From Minisyncoccota bacterium (GTDB lineage Bacteria; Patescibacteria; Microgenomatia; UBA1400; PJMF01): a stretch of 15,829 nt of DNA. Within the stretch, counting starts at the first letter, position 1, and the number at the start of each line of letters is the position of its first letter. Shown here in pieces: positions 6,510 through 12,520 of this stretch. The position numbers and the translations under genes were made by a program. The notes beneath the pieces are model-generated. The model was not told where the DNA came from. It did no database searches and saw only the letters and a list, made by a program, of their open reading frames with translations. The stretch spans positions 1-15,829 of the forward strand of contig JAAYYE010000008.1 in NCBI GenBank assembly GCA_012515515.1, read 5' to 3'.

Positions 6510-7622
6510 TTAAAGTTCTATGGGCGCAGGTGAATTGTTTGCTTTCTTGTTAATTAACGTTTGGCTGTTTGCTTCTTCTCTGTGACCGGGGACATGTTTT
6601 TGGCTAGCAAGTGTTTGTTCTGCTTCTTGAATCACGGGATTTTGTTGATCAATTTGTGTTTGAAGTGAGGGAATTTCCTCTCTAAAATTAGATGAATAAC
6701 TTGCTTGCCGAGGGGGAATTGTTAGATTTGTTGGTCTGTTAGTGGGAGCAACTTCCTCTTGCTTGGGTTTTGGCGCTGGCGCCTCAACCTCTTCTCGTTT
6801 GCGCTCTGGCAGCGAGGCTTTAACTTCATCTTGGTCAGATGCTGCAGTTGTTGTTGCAACATCGTCATCTCTTAAGGACCCGCTTTCCGTATAAAGTGTT
6901 TGGCGGAAATTTTGCCGTATTCGTTTTGGATCTTGTTCTTCAGCAAGGCTAGCCCTCACGATTGGCGTAGTGTAACTGTCACTATTAGCCACCTCTTGAC
7001 CTTCCGTGGACTCCGGATTGTAATTGATGTAAAAATTTTGAATGATTTCTTGAGTGTCTAGTTGTCTAGCAAATAAGCCCACCCGATTAAATTGGGCAAT
7101 GAGGTGGTCTCTTCTTGGATCGAGAATGGCGCTGGCTTTTTCAATTAGAACGGTTTTTTCGTGGTTATTAATATCAAACTTGGTTTTACCAGGTAAAACA
7201 CTTTCTGCAGTGTATAAACCCATTTCAGCTGCGTTGGTGGGAACAACAACAAAAAACTTTTTTTCTAAAACATTGCGCTCATAGATTAAGTTAGCTACAA
7301 ATTCTCTATACTCAGCAATTAATTGAGATTTAGCTCTTGATTTGCTTTCCTTAATTTGATTGTCTAACAATCTTAAATAGCGACTAGCATCCTTAACATT
7401 CGATTGAATATTGATTTGAATTGGAAAATTTAAAGAATTAAGCAAGGCTCCATAGGTGTACATAATGGCGTCTTGTTCTTGTTCGGCTAAGAGGCTAAAG
7501 TTCATGGTGCCAATCTGCATAATTATTGACACCACGCCATCTTTAAGAATCACCATGTCGTTGGTGATGTCATAAACATCCAAAAATTCCTGCGTGGTAG
7601 AGTTAATACTGTTGTCACTCAT
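6510..7622 (-). CDS. TraC-like N-terminal-domain protein, VirB4 partner
   Basis: The 370-residue protein starts with a domain (about 10-205) resembling the N-terminal domain of TraC/VirB4 ATPases: 'EFLDVYDITNDMVILKDGVVSIIMQIGTMNF' then 'LLAEQEQDAIMYTYGALLNSLNFPIQI' and 'FFVVVPTN'. No Walker motifs follow. Instead there is a long Gln/Glu/Pro-rich tail (about 205-370), probably disordered. It has no obvious membrane segment. It sits one codon boundary before VirB4 (TAAATG junction), which argues for a stable partnership, perhaps as a scaffold or regulatory subunit at the ATPase base. Such pairs are familiar in CPR T4SS-like loci. The start at 7620-7622 is 51 nt after the PrgI-gene stop, the largest gap within the operon, and has no ribosome site. 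The role is inferred from resemblance and context. Confidence 0.75.
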   Translation of the reverse strand: MSDNSINSTTQEFLDVYDITNDMVILKDGVVSIIMQIGTMNFSLLAEQEQDAIMYTYGALLNSLNFPIQINIQSNVKDASRYLRLLDNQIKESKSRAKSQLIAEYREFVANLIYERNVLEKKFFVVVPTNAAEMGLYTAESVLPGKTKFDINNHEKTVLIEKASAILDPRRDHLIAQFNRVGLFARQLDTQEIIQNFYINYNPESTEGQEVANSDSYTTPIVRASLAEEQDPKRIRQNFRQTLYTESGSLRDDDVATTTAASDQDEVKASLPERKREEVEAPAPKPKQEEVAPTNRPTNLTIPPRQASYSSNFREEIPSLQTQIDQQNPVIQEAEQTLASQKHVPGHREEANSQTLINKKANNSPAPIEL

Positions 7623-7673
7623 AAAGCTATTTCAGTTTACTAGATTTTAGGTGCTAATAAAAGAGCTTTGTCC

Positions 7674-8690
7674 CTAATTAGCAATAATTTTAATTTCTGG
7701 TACTATCCTTCCGGTTAATCTAATAGAGATAGGATCAAAGCTTAAACCCTTGGCTTCAGTTTTGATGAGGTATTCGCCGTTGGGAAGGGCAGTTTTAATG
7801 GAAAATTCACCTCCCACATTGCTTTTACTAATGCGCAAAGCTTGGTCGTCATTGCTAGCAAAAACCTCAATTAGGGCATTGCTTACTGGCTCGTTTTCTT
7901 GATTAAAAACAAGACCAAACAGTTGATTTGCTAACATGCTTTCTTTTTCCGACTGCTTTTCCTCATCAACCTGATTTTCTTTGTTAGTATTTTTTAGAGG
8001 GTAGTTGTCTTGGATGGCTTCTTCTTCGGCTTTTTCTCGTGTTTCTTGTTTGATTGGTAGCGGATCACTTTCTTGGGCGGATTGCGCTTGTTGTTGTTCC
8101 TGAATTTGCTCAAGACTTTTAATTTTTCTCACTCTTGTTTTTAAATGAGGCTTGTTCACCTTCGTTTCTTTTTGAACAGAAATATTTTCTGCTTTAATTT
8201 CTACTCGACTAAAATTGGCTAGCAAATTTTCTGCTCTTTGGTTGTAATGCAAATCCCACTGATCAAGTTCTTCGTCAGCACTAGGGATGCTTTTTAGATA
8301 TTCTTGAATACGTTGTTTTCTGGCTGGTGAGTAATTTACCTCTGGAGTAATATCTAAATTTTGATTTTGATCTACTTGGTAATTAAAAAAGTCGGGAACC
8401 TTAGGTGTTTTTTTCCAAAAAAATTTAGTTGGTTTCCATATATTTTTGAAAAAAGTTACGATCCAAAAGTCTAGAGGCCTTTCTTCAACTGGAACAAAGG
8501 CAATCATGACAGCCAAAATAATAATAAAAATAAACAGTGGCCACTTCACTATGGCAATTAAGTTACTTTTGAAAACAATAAAAGCAATGATGGCGCCGGC
8601 AGCCAATTCACCAAACTGCTTCAGAGTCATGCTGCCAATGAGGTGAAATTTGTAGCCAGTTATATCTTGGGGAATAGAGTGTTGTATCAT
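7674..8690 (-). CDS. PrgI-family T4SS membrane protein with C-terminal Ig-like/carboxypeptidase-regulatory-like domain
   Basis: The 338-residue product opens with a PrgI-like module (about 1-100): an N-terminal strand, two close membrane segments (about 27-43 and 46-66), then 'VPVEERPLDFWIVTFFKNIWKPTKFFW', typical of PrgI/VirB3-like small inner-membrane subunits. A charged, Gln/Glu-rich linker (about 100-255) follows. The last 80 residues ('LFGLVFNQENEPVSNALIEVF...NVGGEFSIKTALPNGEYLIKTEAKG') have the repeating pattern of a carboxypeptidase-regulatory-like or Cna-B beta-sandwich. PrgI proteins are usually only the short N-terminal part, so the added domain is unusual. Its ATG overlaps the TGA of the preceding gene (ATGA), showing tight coupling. 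Next to the VirB4 genes it is the likely membrane anchor of the machine. With two membrane segments the tail would lie on the same side as the N-terminus. Confidence 0.82.
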   Translation of the reverse strand: MIQHSIPQDITGYKFHLIGSMTLKQFGELAAGAIIAFIVFKSNLIAIVKWPLFIFIIILAVMIAFVPVEERPLDFWIVTFFKNIWKPTKFFWKKTPKVPDFFNYQVDQNQNLDITPEVNYSPARKQRIQEYLKSIPSADEELDQWDLHYNQRAENLLANFSRVEIKAENISVQKETKVNKPHLKTRVRKIKSLEQIQEQQQAQSAQESDPLPIKQETREKAEEEAIQDNYPLKNTNKENQVDEEKQSEKESMLANQLFGLVFNQENEPVSNALIEVFASNDDQALRISKSNVGGEFSIKTALPNGEYLIKTEAKGLSFDPISIRLTGRIVPEIKIIAN

Positions 8691-9115
8691 AGGGACAGCT
8701 TGTTTGACTGATATTCAAAGCGACTACTATCGATATCGCCCAATCCTTTTTCATTTAACCATATTTCAAGCGCTTTTTCTGTAGCATTTAGGCCCATATC
8801 CGATTTAACAACAAAACCGCCAGTCTTGTAAGAAAATTCGATAGTAAAATTTGGCGTGCTTACTGGAGTGATGTTTTTTAATTCTGTGATCTGACGATGC
8901 TGTTCAGTAACTTCTTCGCTGAAATCTGGCTGATCTGTGGGATAGCCAGGATCATGAATGCTTTCAATTTTTTCGAACTCTGGAGTGGGCGACACTTGCT
9001 TTGGCACATTTCCTTCCTGACCTCGTTGCTGAGCTACTCTTTGCGATATTATTATGGCGATTAGAATAAGTATTAATAAAATAATAATGAACAGGGTTTT
9101 TTTCTTTTTTTTCAT
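8687..9115 (-). CDS. Small single-pass membrane protein of the T4SS-like operon
   Basis: I do not recognise a family. The 142-residue protein starts MKKKKK followed by a strongly hydrophobic stretch (about 8-24, Ile/Leu-rich), so it is an N-in membrane anchor or uncleaved signal; no lipobox is seen. Residues 25-85 are Pro/Glu/Gln-rich and look flexible. Residues about 88-142 ('TPNFTIEFSYKTGGFVVKSDMGLNATEKALEIWLNEKGLGDI') look like a small alpha/beta domain. It begins 5 nt after the stop of the 1109-residue gene and overlaps the PrgI gene by 4 nt, so it is part of the operon and probably a small extracytoplasmic subunit of the same machine. It is the only gene here ending in TGA. Confidence 0.85.
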   Translation of the reverse strand: MKKKKKTLFIIILLILILIAIIISQRVAQQRGQEGNVPKQVSPTPEFEKIESIHDPGYPTDQPDFSEEVTEQHRQITELKNITPVSTPNFTIEFSYKTGGFVVKSDMGLNATEKALEIWLNEKGLGDIDSSRFEYQSNKLSL

Positions 9116-9120
9116 ATTTT

Positions 9121-12100
9121 TTAATTTACTATTAGCACAAGGTTTTTAATTACTGTTTCAGACCCAACTTGGTGAACTACGTTTTGTCCCCACCACGGAT
9201 CGTAGGCAGTGACGGTGCCGGGGGTTTCAACACAGACAATAACGTAATAATGGCCAAAGCCTTTGGTGTCGGTGTGTGCTAGCAAAAGATTACCTTCTGC
9301 TAAATAATTGCTAATTTCATTAGTAATCTCAGTTGGAGAACCGGTTGGAGTCGTCACCCAGTTAGCAGTCACACCATTGCTATTGAGAGTGTTGATTAAG
9401 TCCCCAAGAGAACTACCAGCGCATGTTGTTTTGCCACAACCTAGATAACCCTCCCTGATAGACATTTGCTCAGGATCTTCATTTAAAATCATTGCGATGC
9501 TTGTTGGGCCACAAGCAACATTGCCAAACCAACATCCACCATTACAAATCCTAATATGATTCATGCTTCTCTGATCATAATAAGTTAGATTTCCCACGTT
9601 TGTTCCGTTGCAATAAACCGTTTCTCCACCACCGCCACCACCATCAGTGGGGAAATGGGTTAAAAAAGCACTGTTTATTACAGTTTGGTAAAAAAGAGTT
9701 CCGCCAGCTACTAAACCAAAGGCTGTGATAACAGCTTGGCCGGCAGTGGCCATGACACCTTTGCCTAAAGCCGTTGCCGACGATAAACCGCTAGCGTTTA
9801 GCGCTTTAGCTTGAACGCCAATTGTGCTTTGAGCTTCAGCACTCAAGGCGCCTGGCGTTGAGGCTGCTGCACCTTTTCCTCTTCCAAGTAGAGAGTTAAC
9901 GGCCGTTGCTGAAGCATCAGCAGCTTGTGAGAATAAACTATTTTGACTTAAAGCCGCACCCGCTCCTTTTGCTCCGCTACCCAAGCCAAAAAAATTAAGA
10001 ACCTTTAGGGCTAAAGCTATTAAGGCGCCGAAAGCAGCCACTGCTGAAGCCAGCATTAGTTTTAATAGCGGTTCTACTATTTTTCTAATTCTTCCCCAAG
10101 CCTCTTGCTCTATCATTTGCTTTATTGGCTCAGGAAGACTTTCAAAAGCACCAGCTGTGGCATAATTAAGTCCAGCTCTAACAGCCTTTTGGCCAACAAA
10201 ATCCATCGCTTGATTACCAACATTTTTAACAGCGGCAAAACCATCCTGGAGACCATTCTCAATTCCTCCTTCTCCATTCAATGATCTGTACAGCGGATAT
10301 TCATTGTTTTCATAATCTCCAAAAGCTTGATTGTAATTAATTGCGCCTAGGTCATAAGGGGAAAATTGCGTCAAAGTGTTGGCCTGTAGGACCATGTTAC
10401 CCGTAGGGTATGCTTCTCCAGGCAAATAATAATGTAAGGTAACAATTTGCGCTTGAGGACCAGCGTCATTAATTACGTCCAAGAAGCTTTGCCGATACAC
10501 CGTTGTTAACTTGTTTAAATTATCAATTTCCTCACTACTAAAACGAGAAAAGTCTATTTGATCTTGAGAGAAGCCGGCTAATTTTTTGCTAACGACCTCC
10601 GCGTCAATGAGGTTGTAACTTGCCTGGTGTTTTATTTGTTGAAAATAAATGTTTTGTTTTTGTAAGATTTGCCTATCTTTTTTTGAAAGATTTTTACGAG
10701 CTTTATCTTTTGAATCAAACTTAGTTTGTTCAACGCTGTCGAACTCAGCCCAGATTTGTTCAAGATCTTCTGGGGTATAAAGTTCATTATCAATGCCTTG
10801 GTGAATACTACGACTCCATTCAGCACGCTGAGTTTTCCAGTAACAAGTGAGCAGGTCTTTAATAACACGCTCATTGGCAACAAAAGTGTTCTCTCCAATA
10901 ATATCTCGGCCAAAATGTGCTTGAAATCGTGTCCAATTAAGATTTTCTATATATTCAACCGGATAATTTTGTTGAATAAATACATCAATAACTGGCAAAA
11001 TGTTGTCTTCAACCAAGAAAGCTTTGTCGACGGCGCTTTTATCATTAGCAATAATTTTAGTCCATTCACCTAAAAAATTGTTTTTGGTGACTCTGGTAAA
11101 ACTGACACCAATATTTGCTAAAAAGTCTCGATTGAGGTCTTTTTTTTCATCAATTTCGGCAAAGAATGCCTCAGCCTCTTCAGTGGATAATTCCTCTAAT
11201 TGTTTTTGTAAATCTTCAGGAATATTTTCGCCATTAACACTGAATTTTGCATCAAGTAATTTTTGTCTAAATTTTTGTTCCTCGTTTGCGATTAGGTGTT
11301 TTTTTAGCTCTAAAGGATCTTGTCCACTCTGAGTTAATCGACCAAGTTCTCGGGCAAATATTTCGCCACCCCTAATGTCGGTCATGACTTTTAGGGCAAC
11401 TTCTTTAGCGAAGCTGATGCGCATCGAAGGTGCATTAATTAATTTTTCTAGATTGTATTGACCACCTATTAGCAAGCTTTCGATTTTAGAAAAAGTAATG
11501 CCTAATAACTGTTGTCTACTTTCTAAAGACAATTGATTGAAGTTGGGAACTTGTTCAAAACCCATGTTCATTAATTGCTCTTTACTTAAATTAGCAAATT
11601 GAAAATTTAGAGCTTGGTTAACTGAAACAATAGCCAAAGAGCGAATATATAGTTTCGAATTATCATCAAGACGAGCCAAGTTAAATTCTTTAGAAAAATT
11701 TTCTGGTAGTCTTTGTTGAAGGTCTTCTTCGGTGCCACCCGTGTCTGGTTGATCTTCTACTTGTGTTTCTGTCGCCCCCGATTTACCAAGCAAGCCAGGC
11801 GCTGTTGCTGGAGCTTCACTTTTTTTCTGATCGTGTTTTTTTTCTTCCTCGAATGTCTTTTCTTCTTCAGCAATAACGTCCAGTAGTGTTTGTCCAATAT
11901 CATTGCTAATCTTTTGCCAATAATCATCATTATCTTCAAGTTTTTTTAATTCTGACAAAGCTATTTGATTAGCGCTTATTTTTGATGCAAGTCCGATTCG
12001 CCTAAAATAATCGTTGCCCAGTTTAGCCAAAGCCCGTTTATTATTTTGCTTAAGATGTTTGGAGAGCGGAAGCGCGCTTTGCTCAAGAAAAGCTAATAAA

Positions 12101-12450
12101 TCACTAGCAAATATATTGTTTTCTAAGACTTGGTTTTTTTGTTCTTTTAGTTCATCAATGGTTTTTTCTTTTTTTTCTGGATCAAGCTCTTGGTCTTGAC
12201 CAGCCTCAGCCATTAGATTGAGGTAATTTTCAATCTTGTTACTTTTTATTAATTTAAAAGTTTTCCCAGTAAAACCCTGGATTGAAAAAGGTAGATTAAA
12301 ACTTTTCTCAAATTGTTGAGGTAAATCTTGATCAAAAAAATTAGCACAAAAGGCAATAATTTCTTTTAATTCCGCTAGCTCAAGACTATCTTGACTAGCA
12401 AGCTCTTTTAGAGGAATTAAAAACCTATCGCTATTAGTTCGATCCGCCAT
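9121..12450 (-). CDS. Large membrane protein with C-terminal C39-like cysteine peptidase domain
   Basis: This 1109-residue protein is the first gene of the operon. Residues 1 to about 780 are charged and unrecognised, with a Lys/Glu-rich linker near 190-240. Hydrophobic segments follow at about 797-822 and 905-930, separated by an Ala/Gly/Ser-rich stretch, then a poly-Gly hinge (about 937-943). The last 165 residues look like a papain-fold C39-like peptidase: 'YYDQR' (Gln960), 'ACGPTSIAM' (Cys980), 'GHYYVIV' (His1067) and 'AYDPWWG' (Asp1084) give a full putative Gln-Cys-His-Asp catalytic set. Seven of nine cysteines lie in this domain, suggesting disulphides and an extracytoplasmic location. 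By analogy with VirB1-like hydrolases it may cleave peptidoglycan peptides for the T4SS-like machine; protein processing is also possible. Topology is unresolved, since two membrane passes would put both ends on one side. Confidence 0.85.
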   Translation of the reverse strand: MADRTNSDRFLIPLKELASQDSLELAELKEIIAFCANFFDQDLPQQFEKSFNLPFSIQGFTGKTFKLIKSNKIENYLNLMAEAGQDQELDPEKKEKTIDELKEQKNQVLENNIFASDLLAFLEQSALPLSKHLKQNNKRALAKLGNDYFRRIGLASKISANQIALSELKKLEDNDDYWQKISNDIGQTLLDVIAEEEKTFEEEKKHDQKKSEAPATAPGLLGKSGATETQVEDQPDTGGTEEDLQQRLPENFSKEFNLARLDDNSKLYIRSLAIVSVNQALNFQFANLSKEQLMNMGFEQVPNFNQLSLESRQQLLGITFSKIESLLIGGQYNLEKLINAPSMRISFAKEVALKVMTDIRGGEIFARELGRLTQSGQDPLELKKHLIANEEQKFRQKLLDAKFSVNGENIPEDLQKQLEELSTEEAEAFFAEIDEKKDLNRDFLANIGVSFTRVTKNNFLGEWTKIIANDKSAVDKAFLVEDNILPVIDVFIQQNYPVEYIENLNWTRFQAHFGRDIIGENTFVANERVIKDLLTCYWKTQRAEWSRSIHQGIDNELYTPEDLEQIWAEFDSVEQTKFDSKDKARKNLSKKDRQILQKQNIYFQQIKHQASYNLIDAEVVSKKLAGFSQDQIDFSRFSSEEIDNLNKLTTVYRQSFLDVINDAGPQAQIVTLHYYLPGEAYPTGNMVLQANTLTQFSPYDLGAINYNQAFGDYENNEYPLYRSLNGEGGIENGLQDGFAAVKNVGNQAMDFVGQKAVRAGLNYATAGAFESLPEPIKQMIEQEAWGRIRKIVEPLLKLMLASAVAAFGALIALALKVLNFFGLGSGAKGAGAALSQNSLFSQAADASATAVNSLLGRGKGAAASTPGALSAEAQSTIGVQAKALNASGLSSATALGKGVMATAGQAVITAFGLVAGGTLFYQTVINSAFLTHFPTDGGGGGGETVYCNGTNVGNLTYYDQRSMNHIRICNGGCWFGNVACGPTSIAMILNEDPEQMSIREGYLGCGKTTCAGSSLGDLINTLNSNGVTANWVTTPTGSPTEITNEISNYLAEGNLLLAHTDTKGFGHYYVIVCVETPGTVTAYDPWWGQNVVHQVGSETVIKNLVLIVN

Positions 12451-12456
12451 AACTTT

Positions 12457-12512
12457 ATTATAGACAGAAATTTAATGCGTGACTAGGCAAAAAAATTGAA
12501 AAATAGTATAAT
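12457..12512. promoter_or_regulatory. Divergent back-to-back promoters
   Basis: A minus-strand TATAAT (12457-12462) ends 6 nt before the ATG of the 1109-residue gene, and a plus-strand TATAAT (12507-12512) ends 8 nt before the ATG of the 868-residue gene. Each has a four-of-six -35 match at exactly 17 nt: TAGTCA on minus (12480-12485) and TAGGCA on plus (12484-12489). These overlap in the near-palindrome TGACTAGGCA (12480-12489). The start points predicted by this geometry fall on or beside both start codons, so both mRNAs should be leaderless. Neither gene has a Shine-Dalgarno sequence. Confidence 0.65.
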
Positions 12513-12520
12513 AACTAATT

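Noticed and set aside
7623..7669. Inverted repeat AAAGCT...AGCTTT between the PrgI and TraC-like genes
   Set aside because: Six-base arms with a 35-nt loop and no T tract; most likely chance in AT-rich DNA and too weak to call a terminator or riboswitch.
9095..9115. A-rich start of the 142-residue gene as a slippage or phase-variation site
   Set aside because: The Lys codons are partly broken by AAG, and a Lys-rich N-terminus before a membrane anchor is normal. There is no alternative frame worth expressing.
10726..11332. Open plus-strand frames of about 110 residues opposite the 1109-residue gene
   Set aside because: They overlap a long clearly coding minus-strand gene, show no promoter or family features, and look like antisense shadows of codon bias. 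The same holds for plus-strand frames opposite dnaA, VirB4 and the other minus genes, and minus-strand frames opposite 12521-15127.
4278..12450. Conjugative plasmid or integrative element
   Set aside because: No relaxase, coupling ATPase, integrase, att repeats or insertion sequence was seen, and the block is tightly packed against dnaA.
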